From Streptomyces peucetius (GTDB lineage: Bacteria > Actinomycetota > Actinomycetes > Streptomycetales > Streptomycetaceae), in the NCBI RefSeq assembly GCF_025854275.1, contig NZ_CP107567.1:7936001-8000000 (forward strand): a DNA stretch of 64,000 nt. The letters are read 5' to 3'. Within the stretch, counting starts at the first letter, position 1, and each line of letters opens with the position of its first letter. The notes beneath the pieces were generated by a model. It was not told where the DNA came from. It did no database searches and saw only the letters and a program-made list of their open reading frames with translations. Below are positions 42,056 through 53,347 of this stretch, piece after piece. The position numbers were made by a program, and so were the translations under genes.

Positions 42056-42115
42056 CCGGGGCTCTCGACGTGCGGCCGCGCCCTTCCGGGCGGAACCCGT
42101 AGACGAGAGCCCCGG
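42056..42115 (+). terminator. Hairpin after the mscR-2 unit
   Basis: Perfect 12-bp arms CCGGGGCTCTCG (42056-42067) and CGAGAGCCCCGG (42104-42115), 22 bp after the stop, with a 36-nt loop that itself contains a small GC stem. Confidence 0.65.
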
Positions 42116-42171
42116 CCCTGCCATCCCACTGCCGAGGAACATCCGACCGCCTGCTCACTGGACGAACCGCT

Positions 42172-43300
42172 GTGTACGACGCCGCCCCGCTGGCCCGCTT
42201 CGGCTCCCTCGTCGCCACCGATCTGCGGGATGTGACCGGCGATCCCGCAGCCCTGGACTCCGCCGGCTTCTGGGCGGTGGTCGCCGGCTTCGAAGGAGCT
42301 CTGGTGTGCGCCCGCTTCGGGGACGTACGCAGGGCGCCGGTGCCCGCCCCCCGGGCCTGGCAGGCGTCGGCCGGCCCGGTGGGGCCCGGCGGCCGCCGAC
42401 TGGACCTCTTCCCTGGACCGCACCGCCTACACCGCGGGGGTGCGGCGCATCCGCGAATACATTGCGGCGGGCGAGGTCTACCAGGCCAATCTGTGCCGGG
42501 TGCTGTCCGCGCCGTTGCCCGACCCCGAGACGGCCGATGTCGATGAGCTGACCGCTCTGCTGGCCCGTGGCAATCCCGCTCCGTACGCCGGTACGGTCCG
42601 GCTGCCGGCCCACGGCGTCGAGGTCGCCACTGCCTCGCCCGAACTGTTTCTGCGGCGCGACGGCCGGAGCGTCGAGTCCGGGCCGATCAAGGGCACCGGC
42701 CGGCCGGCGGACGACCTGCTGGAGAAGGATCACGCCGAGAACGTGATGATCGTGGACCTGGTCCGCAACGACCTGGGCCGGGTCTGCGCCACCGGATCCG
42801 TGACCGTCCCGGCGCTGTGCACGGTCGAGCAGCATCCGGGCCTGGTCCACCTGGTCTCCACTGTGCGGGGCGAGCTGGAGAAGGGGACGGGCTGGCCGGA
42901 GCTGCTGGCCGGTACGTTTCCTCCTGGTTCGGTCACGGGCGCGCCCAAGTCCAGCGCGCTGCGCGTCATCGATGCGCTGGAGACGGCGCCCCGCGGGCCG
43001 TACTGCGGCGGCATCGGCTGGGTCGACGCCGACCGCAGGACCGGCGAACTGGCCGTGGGAATCCGCACCTTCTGGATCGACCGCTGCGCCCCGAAGGGCC
43101 CGGCGCTGCGCCTCGGCACAGGCGCCGGCATCACCTGGGGATCCGAGCCGGAGCGGGAGTGGACGGAGACCGAGCTGAAGGCCTTCCGGCTGCTGGCTCT
43201 GGCGTCGGGGCCGCATCAGGGGCCGCAGGTCCTGCGGGTGCGGACGGAGGCCGGCGGCAGCGCGACGCATGCCACGTCGACTCCTCCTCCGTGGCGCTGA
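42172..43300 (+). pseudogene. pabB: Aminodeoxychorismate synthase component I (frameshifted)
   Basis: N-terminal part LARFGSLVATDLRDVTGDPA continues to about 42380, then the frame shifts in or near the GTGGGG run (42379-42384). The chorismate-binding domain is intact: RRIREYIAAGEVYQANLCRV, ATASPELFLRRDG, ESGPIKGTGRPADD, DLVRNDLGRVCATGS, GSVTGAPKSSALRVIDALE. It makes aminodeoxychorismate for p-aminobenzoate and so for folate, complementing folP. Length after correction is about 375 residues, typical of short actinobacterial PabB proteins. The start is uncertain (GTG 42172 used). Confidence 0.83.
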
Positions 43301-43369
43301 CAGCGGCAGCCCGCAGGCTCGTTGCGTGCCTGGCCGCTGTTCCTCCCCGTGCCACGAGGCCCATCATGT

Positions 43370-43405
43370 GTTGCGTATTGCGCAGCTCGGTGCATAAAAA
43401 GAAAC
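43370..43405 (+). promoter_or_regulatory. Composite operator P12 (upstream element)
   Basis: Dyads 43370-43386 (GTTGCGTATTGCGCAGC) and 43389-43405 (GGTGCATAAAAAGAAAC), 19 bp apart. It lies upstream of the promoter of the ferredoxin-3 operon, 103 bp before P13, and could allow looping. Confidence 0.65.
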
Positions 43406-43439
43406 CACGAAAAGAGCTGCGACCCGCCCTTCGGGCGCC

Positions 43440-43469
43440 TTGACAAGGGTTCGGGGCCGCCCGCAAACT
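43440..43469 (+). promoter_or_regulatory. Promoter of the ferredoxin-3 operon
   Basis: TTGACA 43440-43445, 18-bp spacer, CAAACT 43464-43469; P13 starts 4 bp later. Same design as the promoter at 6245. Confidence 0.55.
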
Positions 43470-43472
43470 GGC

Positions 43473-43508
43473 GTTGCGTTAACCGCAATCCGTTTCGCTA
43501 TATGCACC
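43473..43508 (+). promoter_or_regulatory. Composite operator P13
   Basis: Dyads 43473-43489 (GTTGCGTTAACCGCAAT) and 43492-43508 (GTTTCGCTATATGCACC), 19 bp apart, ending 8 bp before the ferredoxin start codon. Confidence 0.75.
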
Positions 43509-43516
43509 GAGGTGTC

Positions 43517-43879
43517 ATGATGATTCCCGTGTGCCGTCTCGTGGACCTGCCGCGAGGCGAGGCCTGCCGGCTCGACATCGATCCGCCGGTTTCGGTGTTC
43601 CACACCGATGACGGCGAGGTCTTCGCCATCGATGACACCTGCACCCACCAGGACGCCTCGCTCGCCGACGGCTGGCTGGAGGGCGGCGAGGTGGAATGCC
43701 CGCTGCACGCTTCCAAGTTCGACCTCCGGACCGGAGCCGTCGACGCTCCGCCGGCAAAGCGCCCGGTCCGCACGCACGAGGTCTTCATCGAGGGCGGCGT
43801 GATCCACGTGCGGCTGTCCACCGATGCCCCCAACCTGCCGCCCTGCATCGCGTCTCGGCTCGCGGGGGGTCTCGCGTGA
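43517..43879 (+). CDS. Rieske-type [2Fe-2S] ferredoxin, copy 3 (intact)
   Basis: 120 residues from ATG 43517 (or 43520), GAGG upstream. Cluster ligands CTHQDASLADGWLEGGEVEC and PLHASKF. About as long as copy 1 and very similar (MIPVCRLVDLPRGEA). It delivers electrons to a Rieske oxygenase. It overlaps the reductase by GTGA and is behind two composite operators, so it is probably the main electron donor module together with the intact reductase. Confidence 0.9.
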   Translation: MMIPVCRLVDLPRGEACRLDIDPPVSVFHTDDGEVFAIDDTCTHQDASLADGWLEGGEVECPLHASKFDLRTGAVDAPPAKRPVRTHEVFIEGGVIHVRLSTDAPNLPPCIASRLAGGLA

Positions 43880-45036
43880 GGACAGTGGCTGTGGTGGGTG
43901 CCTCGCTGGCCGGTCTGTCGGCGGCGCGCTCGTTGCGGAAGCAGGGATACGACGGGCGGCTGGTCATCGTCGGCGACGAACAGCACCGCCCGTACGACAG
44001 GCCGCCGCTGTCCAAGGAATTCCTGGCCGGCGGCATCGGCGAGGCCGATCTGGCGCTGGAGTCGGACGACGAGGACTTGCGGGCCCAGTGGCTGCTCGGC
44101 GCCCGCGCCACCGGACTCGACAGCGCGGACCGCGCCGTGCGCCTCGCCGACGGCCGAGCGGTCCGGGCCGACGGGATCGTCATTGCGACCGGCGCGGCCG
44201 CGCGGAAGCTGCCGGGCACGGAGGGGCTGGCCGGCGTGCACTGCCTGCGCACGCTGGACGACGCCCGCGCCCTGAGGGACGAACTGGCCCTGGGAGGACG
44301 GCTGGTGGTGATCGGCGGCGGATTCGTCGGCGCCGAGGTCGCCTCCACCGCATACGCTCTGGGACTCGACGTGACCCTCGTCGAGGCGGCGCCGACACCG
44401 CTGGCCGGGCCGCTCGGTGAGACCATGGGCGGCATCGTCTCCGCCCTCCACGCGGACCACGGCGTACGGCTGTTGTGCGGCGTGGGTGTCAAGGGGCTGA
44501 GCGGGGAGACCCGGGTCGACGCTGTCCTGCTCGAGGACGGCCGCAGCATCCCCGCCGACACCGTCGTCGTCGGTGTCGGCGCCCGCCCGTGTGTCGAGTG
44601 GCTGGAAGGATCCGGCGTCGCGCTCGACAACGGCGTCACGTGCGGTGCGGACGGCCGCACCAGCCTGGCCTCTGTGGTCGCGGTCGGTGACTGCGCCTCC
44701 TGGTACGACCGGTCTGCGGGCGTCCATCGACGCGTCGAACACTGGACCGGTGCGCGGGAGCGGCCCGACGCGGCCGTGGCCGCACTGCTGTCGTCGGGCG
44801 CGGCTGAACCGGGGGTGCCCCGGCCGCCGTACTTCTGGTCGGACCAGTACGGCGTGAAGATCCAGTTCGCCGGCCATGCGGCCGGTGCCGACAGTGTGAC
44901 CGTCGAGGAAGGCACTCCGGGCGACCGCAGTTTCCTGGCCGTCTACCGGCGTGCCGGACATCCGGTCGCCGTGCTCGCGATGAACCGGGCAAGGCTGTTC
45001 ACGCGGTGGCGCAAGCAGCTCACCGGCGCATCATGA
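43876..45036 (+). CDS. Ferredoxin reductase, FAD/NAD-dependent, copy 3 (intact)
   Basis: 386 residues. FAD motif VVGASLAGLSAARSLRKQGY, YDRPPLSKEFLAGG, NAD motif VVIGGGFVGAEVASTAYALG, VVAVGDCASWYD and PYFWSDQYGVKIQFAG. It is the closest relative of the broken copy at 6699 and lacks both the palindrome and the in-frame insertion found there. It reduces the adjacent ferredoxin with NAD(P)H for the betaine demethylase. Confidence 0.92.
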   Translation: MRTVAVVGASLAGLSAARSLRKQGYDGRLVIVGDEQHRPYDRPPLSKEFLAGGIGEADLALESDDEDLRAQWLLGARATGLDSADRAVRLADGRAVRADGIVIATGAAARKLPGTEGLAGVHCLRTLDDARALRDELALGGRLVVIGGGFVGAEVASTAYALGLDVTLVEAAPTPLAGPLGETMGGIVSALHADHGVRLLCGVGVKGLSGETRVDAVLLEDGRSIPADTVVVGVGARPCVEWLEGSGVALDNGVTCGADGRTSLASVVAVGDCASWYDRSAGVHRRVEHWTGARERPDAAVAALLSSGAAEPGVPRPPYFWSDQYGVKIQFAGHAAGADSVTVEEGTPGDRSFLAVYRRAGHPVAVLAMNRARLFTRWRKQLTGAS

Positions 45037-45137
45037 GGGCGTCCTTCGTTCACGGGCGCCCGGGAGCGAGACAGTCGCAGCAGCGGCGGGTCCGCGGGCG
45101 TCGGACACCCGGGCCGTCGGCCGCGGCGGCCGCGGTC

Positions 45138-45935
45138 TCACCCCAGGTGGCCCATTCGATGGCTGATCTCATCCGCCCCCCGGACCAGGGCCGGAGCGAG
45201 TTCGTGCATGCGCTCCTCGGTGAGCCGGTACACGGGTCCGGAGGCGCTGAGTGCCGCGATGACCTCTCCGTTGCGGTTGCGGACCGGTGCGGCCATGGCG
45301 TGGAGCCCCACCTCCATCTCCTCCAAGGTCCAGGAGTAGCCGCGTCTGTGCGCCTCGGCGAGATCCTTCTCGAGTTTCGTCTTCGCGGTGAGAGTGCGCG
45401 GGGTCATCTTCTTCAGCCCGGTCTCGGACAGCAGCGCGGCCCGCTCCTCGGGGGGCATGTGGGCCAGCAGGATTTTGCCGCTGGAGGTGGCGTGCAGCGG
45501 GGTCAGCTGGCCGACCCAGTTGTGCGCGGTGACGGCACCTCGGCCGCGCACCTGGTAGAGGTTGATCGCGTAGTGCTCCTGCATCACGGCGAGGTTGACG
45601 GTCTCACCGAACTCCTCGGCGAGACGCTCGCAGACCGGGCGGCTCTGCTGGATGATGTCGATCCGCCCCGTGGCCGCACCGGCGAGGCGCACGATGCCGA
45701 AACCGAGGCGGTACTTGCCGCGCTCACCGGCCTGCTCCACCAGGCCCCGCGCTTCCAGCGCGCCCAGCAGACGAAACGCCGTGGACTTGTGCACCTCTAT
45801 CTCGGCGGCCACCTCGCTGACCCCGGCCTCGCCGCGCTGGGCCAGGATTTCCAGCACGCTGATGGCGCGGTCGACGGACTGCACCCCACCGGTCTGCGAA
45901 CCCGCCGTTTCGTTATCCGGACTGTAGTTGCTCAT
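45138..45935 (-). CDS. IclR-family transcriptional regulator, copy 2
   Basis: 265 residues from ATG 45935, same length as copy 1 at 12580. Winged-helix domain (VQSVDRAISVLEILAQRGEA, EVHKSTAFRLLGALEARG) is nearly identical to copy 1, so both should read the same DNA. Effector-domain differences (IDIIQQSRPVCERLAEEFGE versus LDLIQQGRPVCERLAEEIGE) could mean different ligands. It converges on the ferredoxin reductase and diverges from the MetF-like gene. A dyad overlaps its start codon. Confidence 0.9.
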   Translation of the reverse strand: MSNYSPDNETAGSQTGGVQSVDRAISVLEILAQRGEAGVSEVAAEIEVHKSTAFRLLGALEARGLVEQAGERGKYRLGFGIVRLAGAATGRIDIIQQSRPVCERLAEEFGETVNLAVMQEHYAINLYQVRGRGAVTAHNWVGQLTPLHATSSGKILLAHMPPEERAALLSETGLKKMTPRTLTAKTKLEKDLAEAHRRGYSWTLEEMEVGLHAMAAPVRNRNGEVIAALSASGPVYRLTEERMHELAPALVRGADEISHRMGHLG

Positions 45936-45943
45936 GGCGAAAC
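45927..45943 (-). promoter_or_regulatory. Single operator dyad over the iclR-2 start codon
   Basis: GTTGCTCATGGCGAAAC covers the start codon exactly as at iclR-1. The left arm is encoded by the shared first codons (Met-Ser-Asn). Confidence 0.5.
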
Positions 45944-46004
45944 CATACCGGTCGGTAAAAACAACAGCAGCGGCAGCCGTCGCAGGGTGACGCACCCCTC
46001 CTTA

Positions 46005-46040
46005 GTTGTGTAAATCGCAACATGGTGCGTATAACGCTAC
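46005..46040 (+). promoter_or_regulatory. Composite operator P14 between iclR-2 and the MetF-like gene
   Basis: Dyads 46005-46021 (GTTGTGTAAATCGCAAC) and 46024-46040 (GGTGCGTATAACGCTAC), 19 bp apart. No clear TTGACA lies upstream. It could serve either divergent gene. Confidence 0.7.
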
Positions 46041-46089
46041 TGCTACGAGTGGGCCGCGCCCATCTGCGGCGCGAGCGGGACGAGGGGCC

Positions 46090-46200
46090 ATGGCTTCACT
46101 GCAGCACTGCGTCGTCACCGGCGGCGGATCGGCCGGCAGCGCGCCGGCCGGCCGGCTCTCCGCCGAGACCGCCCTGCATCCGTCCTGCACCGGTACGACG
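46090..46200 (+). pseudogene. N-terminal fragment of a GMC-type oxidoreductase (choline oxidase-like)
   Basis: From ATG 46090 the frame reads CVVTGGGSAGSAPAGRLSAE, which matches the FAD-binding start of GMC flavoproteins (VVGGGSAGxxxAxRLSE) such as choline oxidase/dehydrogenase. The homology stops after about 35 residues. It lies between operator P14 and the MetF-like gene, suggesting that a choline-oxidising gene once stood first under this operator and was lost. Short, so tentative. Confidence 0.45.
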
Positions 46201-46292
46201 GGCGCTGACCGGACGCCCGTCCCACCGGTCGGCAGACGCATGCGCACAGCGCAGAGGCCGCGTGTGGTTCCCGGAAGCGGGTCGGGCACTTG

Positions 46293-47129
46293 GTGAGCGG
46301 CGACCGCTTCCGTGCACTGATGCGCACCGTCCGTTACGAGGTGCTGCCCGCGAAGGGGACCGAGGACAAGGTCATCGCCCATGTCCCGCGCGATGTCGTC
46401 GTCACCGTGACGGCGTCGCCGGTCAAGGGCCTGGAGCCGACGCTCGACCTCGCCACCCGGCTCGCGGCGCACGGCTACCGCGTCGTCCCGCACGTTCCCG
46501 CGCGACTGCTGCGGGACGACGTGCACCTGAAAGACGTCGTCGACCGGCTCCGCGGGGCCGGCGTCGCCGACGTCTTCGTCCCGGCGGGCGACGCGGACCC
46601 GCCGGCCGGGGCCTACGGCGGGGCGCTGCCGGTGCTGCGCAGGCTGAGCGAGTTGGGCAGCCCCTTCGATCATGTCGGCATCACCGGTTATCCCGAGAGT
46701 CACCCGCTCATCCACGACGACCTCACTGTTCAGGCGATGTGGGACAAACGGGCGCACGCCACGTACATCGTCAGCAACATGTGCTTCGACCCGCGCCTGC
46801 TGGGTGACTGGGTCGGCCGGATACGCCGCCGCGACGTCACCCTGCCCGTCCACGTCGGCGTCGCAGGGCCCGTGCAGCGCGCGAAGCTGCTGTCCATGGC
46901 GGCGAAGATCGGCGTGGGGGAGTCGGCCCGCTTTCTGACCACGCACACCTCGTGGTTCCTGCGCTTCGCGGCACCGGGCGGCTACTCGCCCGAGCGACTG
47001 CTCACCCGCAGTGCCGAGGCACTCACCGCACCTTCGTCGGGCGTGGCCGGCCTGCACCTGTTCACCTTCAACCAGATCGCCGAGACCGAGCGGTGGCGCT
47101 GCGCTTTGCTCGACCGGATGACCGGATGA
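46293..47129 (+). CDS. Methylenetetrahydrofolate reductase-like protein
   Basis: About 278 residues; GTG 46293 chosen, but no strong ribosome binding site is seen. TIM-barrel MTHFR features: YEVLPAKGTEDKVIAHV, VTVTASPVKGLEPTLDLATR, DVFVPAGDADPPAGAYGG, GITGYPESHPLI, THTSWFLRFAAPGGYS and a terminal LHLFTFNQIAETERW. Classical MetF reduces methylene-THF to methyl-THF; this group is a divergent homologue found near dimethylglycine/sarcosine oxidase genes, so its reaction is inferred. It would give C1 units an outlet into methionine synthesis. Confidence 0.75.
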   Translation: MSGDRFRALMRTVRYEVLPAKGTEDKVIAHVPRDVVVTVTASPVKGLEPTLDLATRLAAHGYRVVPHVPARLLRDDVHLKDVVDRLRGAGVADVFVPAGDADPPAGAYGGALPVLRRLSELGSPFDHVGITGYPESHPLIHDDLTVQAMWDKRAHATYIVSNMCFDPRLLGDWVGRIRRRDVTLPVHVGVAGPVQRAKLLSMAAKIGVGESARFLTTHTSWFLRFAAPGGYSPERLLTRSAEALTAPSSGVAGLHLFTFNQIAETERWRCALLDRMTG

Positions 47130-47141
47130 CCGGATGACCGG
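47112..47141. repeat. 8-bp tandem repeat at the end of the MetF-like gene
   Basis: GACCGGAT repeated three times plus GACCGG, spanning the stop codon at 47127-47129. Because 8 is not a multiple of 3, gain or loss of a unit changes the C-terminus. Confidence 0.7.
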
Positions 47142-47418
47142 CGCCTCGGCGGCGACCGGGGCGGGTGGCGGGTCACGCTGAGGGCTCGCCTCTGCCTCTT
47201 GAACAGCCCGCGCCCTCATGGGCAGGCACTTTCTGTCCACGGCAAGATCGACGCCTGGACCGAGCAGGGTGCAGGGCAGCTCCCTCTCCGGTTCCCGCGC
47301 CGCCGGCGAGCGCCGGTACGCGAGCGACCCGGCGCCCCGCCCGGCGGGCCCGGCAGGCTGCGTCGGCAGCCCGCCGGGCCCGCCTGCGTTCCGTCCTGTT
47401 CCCCGACGTCACGACCCC

Positions 47419-47447
47419 TTGACACTCCTCACTGCGACAGGCACATT
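47419..47447 (+). promoter_or_regulatory. Promoter of the DMGO-2/sox operon
   Basis: TTGACA 47419-47424, 17-bp spacer, CACATT 47442-47447, followed by operator P15. Confidence 0.55.
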
Positions 47448-47449
47448 GA

Positions 47450-47485
47450 GTTGCGCAACATGAACCTTGTTGCGCAGAAAGCAAC
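47450..47485 (+). promoter_or_regulatory. Composite operator P15
   Basis: Dyads 47450-47466 (GTTGCGCAACATGAACC) and 47469-47485 (GTTGCGCAGAAAGCAAC), 19 bp apart. It would control the whole 47514-57185 operon. Confidence 0.75.
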
Positions 47486-47498
47486 TGAATTGCTTTGA

Positions 47499-49952
<2,454 letters not shown>

Positions 49953-49974
49953 CCGCAGGGAAGGAACACCGCCG

Positions 49975-50835
49975 GTGACCGCACAACTGCTCGACGGAAA
50001 GGCGACCGCCGCCACGATCCGCCGCGAACTCGCCGAACGCGTGGCCAAGCTGACCACCACCGAGGGACGCCCGCCGGGGCTCGGCACCGTCCTGGTCGGC
50101 GACGACCCCGGCAGCCGCGCCTACGTCGCCGGCAAACACCGCGACTGCGCCCAGGTCCAGATCGCCTCGATCCGCCGTGAACTGCCCGCCGACGCCACGC
50201 AGCAGCAGGTCGAGGACGTCATCGACGAGCTCAACGCCGACCCGGCCTGCACCGGCTACATCGTCCAGCTTCCGCTCCCGCGCCACCTGGACGCGGGCGC
50301 CGTCCTGGAGCGCATGGACCCGGCCAAGGACGCCGACGGCCTGCACCCCGTCAGCCTCGGCCAGCTCGCCCTCGGTGTCGAAGCCCCGCTGCCCTGCACC
50401 CCGCGCGGCATCGTCGAACTGCTCCGCCGCCACGACGTGCCACTCGCGGGAGCGCGGGTGTGCGTGATCGGACGGGGCGTCACGGTCGGCCGTCCCCTCG
50501 GACTGCTGCTCACCCGCCGGTCCGAGAACGCCACCGTGACCCTGTGCCACACCGGGACCAAGGGCCTGGCCTGGCACGTACGCGAGGCGGACATCGTCGT
50601 CGCGGCCGCCGGCTCACCCGGGCTGATCACCAAGGACATGCTGCGCCGCGGCGCAGCCGTCCTGGACGTCGGTATCACCCGCACCGATGACGGCCTTCTC
50701 GGCGATGTGCACCCGGACGCGGCCACCGTCGCCGGGTGGCTCGCGCCGATGCCCGGGGGAGTGGGACCCATGACCCGGGCGATGCTGCTCGCCAATGTCG
50801 TCGAGGCCGCCGAGAGGAACGCAGGCACCGCATGA
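49975..50835 (+). CDS. folD: Methylenetetrahydrofolate dehydrogenase/cyclohydrolase
   Basis: 286 residues, GTG start (GGAAGGAA upstream). Motifs [20 protein letters not shown] (with active-site Tyr/Lys), [52 protein letters not shown] and [16 protein letters not shown]. It oxidises methylene-THF to formyl-THF, which PurU (13932) then hydrolyses to formate. Directly follows dimethylglycine oxidase and overlaps glyA by ATGA. Confidence 0.95.
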   Translation: MTAQLLDGKATAATIRRELAERVAKLTTTEGRPPGLGTVLVGDDPGSRAYVAGKHRDCAQVQIASIRRELPADATQQQVEDVIDELNADPACTGYIVQLPLPRHLDAGAVLERMDPAKDADGLHPVSLGQLALGVEAPLPCTPRGIVELLRRHDVPLAGARVCVIGRGVTVGRPLGLLLTRRSENATVTLCHTGTKGLAWHVREADIVVAAAGSPGLITKDMLRRGAAVLDVGITRTDDGLLGDVHPDAATVAGWLAPMPGGVGPMTRAMLLANVVEAAERNAGTA

Positions 50836-52108
50836 ACACGCTGAACACCCCCCTCGCGGAGCTGGACCCGGAGGTCCACGAAGCCCTCCGCGCCGAGCTG
50901 CACCGCCAGCAGTCCACCCTCGAGATGATCGCCTCCGAGAACTTCGCGCCCACCGCCGTGATGGAGGCCCAGGGCTCGGTCGCGACCAACAAGTACGCGG
51001 AGGGCTATCCGGGCCGTCGCTACTACGGCGGCTGCGAACACGTCGACTTCACCGAGCGGTTGGCCATCGAGCGGATCAAGTCCCTCTTCGGCGCGGGCTT
51101 CGCCAACGTCCAGCCGCACTCGGGCGCCCAGGCCAACACCGCCGTCTTCTTCGCGCTGCTCCAGCCCGGAGACACGATCCTCGGGCTCGATCTCGCCCAC
51201 GGCGGGCACCTCACCCACGGCATGAGCATCAACTACAGCGGCAGGATGCTGGGCGTCGTGCCGTACCACGTGGCCGAGGCGGACAACCTCGTCGACATGG
51301 ACGAGGTCGAGCGTCTCGCCAAGGAACACCGCCCCAAGATGATCATCGCGGGCTGGTCGGCGTACCCGCGGCAGCTGGACTTCGCGGCCTTCCGCCGGAT
51401 CGCCGACGAGGTGGGCGCCCTTTTGATGGTCGACATGGCGCACTTCGCCGGGCTGGTCGCCGCCGGCCTGCACCCCAACCCCGTACCGCACGCCCACGTC
51501 ACCACCACGACGACGCACAAGACGCTCGGCGGCCCCCGCGGAGGAGTCGTCCTCACCAACGACGCCGACCTCGCCAAGAAGATCAATTCGGCGGTGTTCC
51601 CCGGTATGCAGGGCGGACCGCTGGAGCACGTCATCGCCGCGAAGGCAGTGTCGTTCAAGGTCGCCGCGTCACCCGAGTTCGCCGAACGCCAGGCCCGCAC
51701 CCTCGCCGGCTCCCGCATCCTCGCCGAACGGCTCACCCGCCCCGACACGGCGGCTGCCGGAGTGAAGTCCTCACCGGCGGCACGGACGTCCACCTCGTCC
51801 TGGTCGACCTGCGCGCCTGCGAACTCGACGGCAAGCAGGCCGAAGACCTGCTCCACGAGATCGGCATCACCGTCAACCGCAACGCCGTCCCCTTCGACCC
51901 GCGCCCGCCCATGGTGACCTCGGGACTGCGCATCGGCACCCCGGCCCTGGCCACCCGCGGCTTCACCGAAGAGGACTTCGCCGAAGTCGCCGACATCATC
52001 GCCCTGGCCCTCCAGCCCGAGCCCGACACCGGCGCCCTGCGCGCCCGCACCGAGGCGCTGGCGATCAAGCACCCGCTCTACCCGCACCTGTCAGGAGACC
52101 CGCGATGA
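50832..52108 (+). pseudogene. glyA: Serine hydroxymethyltransferase, copy 2 (frameshifted)
   Basis: ATG overlaps the folD stop. The first 310 codons are intact ([31 protein letters not shown]), then the frame slips at about 51766 where GTGAAG-TCC replaces the expected GTGAAG-GTCC. The C-terminal part ([20 protein letters not shown] and [20 protein letters not shown]) continues to 52108 and overlaps soxB by ATGA. Adding one base restores a protein of about 425 residues. The clean overlaps at both ends suggest the gene was functional until recently, or that the sequence has an error. Confidence 0.88.
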
Positions 52109-53337
52109 GCCCCCGCACCCCAGGCGCCGACCTGCCCGAACACCCCGCCTGGCTGTGGCGCACGCCCGAGCCGAAGCGTTCGTACGACGTGGTGATCGTC
52201 GGCGGTGGCGGTCACGGCCTGGCCACCGCCCACTACTTGGCGAAGAACCACGGCATCACCAATGTCGCCGTGCTGGAGAAGGGCTGGCTGGCGGGCGGCA
52301 ACATGGCCCGCAACACCACCATCATCCGGTCGAACTACCTTCTGGACGAGAGCGCCGGGATCTACGAACACGCGCTCAAGCTGTGGGAAGGGCTGGCGGA
52401 CGAGCTCGACTACCCGATCCTGTTCTCCCAGCGCGGTGTGCTCAACCTCGCGCACAGCCTTCAGGACGTGCGTGACAGTGTGCGCCGGGTGGAGGCCAAC
52501 CGGCTCAATGGCGTCGACGCCGAATGGCTCGACCCGCAGCAGGTCAAGGATGTCTGTCCGATCGTCAACATCTCGCCGGACGTGCGCTACCCGGTGATGG
52601 GCGCCACCTACCAGCCCCGCGCCGGTATCGCCAAGCACGACCACGTCGCCTGGGGCCTGGCCCGCTCGGCCGACGCCGCCGGTATCGACATCATCCAGAA
52701 CTGCGAGGTCACCGGCCTGGACATGGTCGGCAACCGGGTGGTCGGCGTCCAGACCACCCAGGGCCCGATCGCGGCGGGCAAGGTGGCGCTCTGCTCGGCA
52801 GGCCACACCTCGGTCCTCGCCGCGATGGCCGGCATCGAGCTGCCGATCCAGAGCCACCCGCTGCAAGCTTTGGTCTCCGAACTTCTGGAGCCCGTGCACC
52901 CGACGGTCGTCATGTCCAACGCGGTGCACGTGTACGTCAGCCAGGCGCACAAGGGCGAGCTCGTCATGGGCGCGGGCATCGACGCGTACAACTCCTACAC
53001 CCAGCGCGGCGCCTTCCACATCATCGAAGAGCAGATGTCCGCGGCCCTGGAGCTCTTCCCCGTCTTCGCCCGCGCCCATGTTCTGCGTACCTGGGGCGGC
53101 ATCGTCGACGTCAGCCCCGACGCCTCGCCGATCGTGGGCCTCAGCCCCGTCGACAACCTCTACCTCAACTGCGGCTGGGGCACCGGCGGCTTCAAGGCCA
53201 CCCCCGGCGTCGGCTCGGTCTACGCCCACACCATCGCCCACGACACGCCTCATCCCCTCAACGCCCCCTTCTCGCTCGACCGTTTCACCACCGGCGCGCT
53301 CGTCGACGAGCACGGCGCGGCCGCGGTCGCTCATTAG
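52105..53337 (+). CDS. soxB: Heterotetrameric sarcosine oxidase, beta subunit
   Basis: 410 residues. FAD motif [40 protein letters not shown], the [14 protein letters not shown] segment corresponding to the covalent FMN histidine region, and the C-terminal [14 protein letters not shown]. The subunit holds the flavin site where sarcosine is oxidised; the methylene is channelled to the THF site in the alpha subunit. It overlaps glyA-2 and is followed by the fused delta-alpha gene. Confidence 0.95.
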   Translation: MSPRTPGADLPEHPAWLWRTPEPKRSYDVVIVGGGGHGLATAHYLAKNHGITNVAVLEKGWLAGGNMARNTTIIRSNYLLDESAGIYEHALKLWEGLADELDYPILFSQRGVLNLAHSLQDVRDSVRRVEANRLNGVDAEWLDPQQVKDVCPIVNISPDVRYPVMGATYQPRAGIAKHDHVAWGLARSADAAGIDIIQNCEVTGLDMVGNRVVGVQTTQGPIAAGKVALCSAGHTSVLAAMAGIELPIQSHPLQALVSELLEPVHPTVVMSNAVHVYVSQAHKGELVMGAGIDAYNSYTQRGAFHIIEEQMSAALELFPVFARAHVLRTWGGIVDVSPDASPIVGLSPVDNLYLNCGWGTGGFKATPGVGSVYAHTIAHDTPHPLNAPFSLDRFTTGALVDEHGAAAVAH

Positions 53338-53347
53338 GAGCCTGCCG

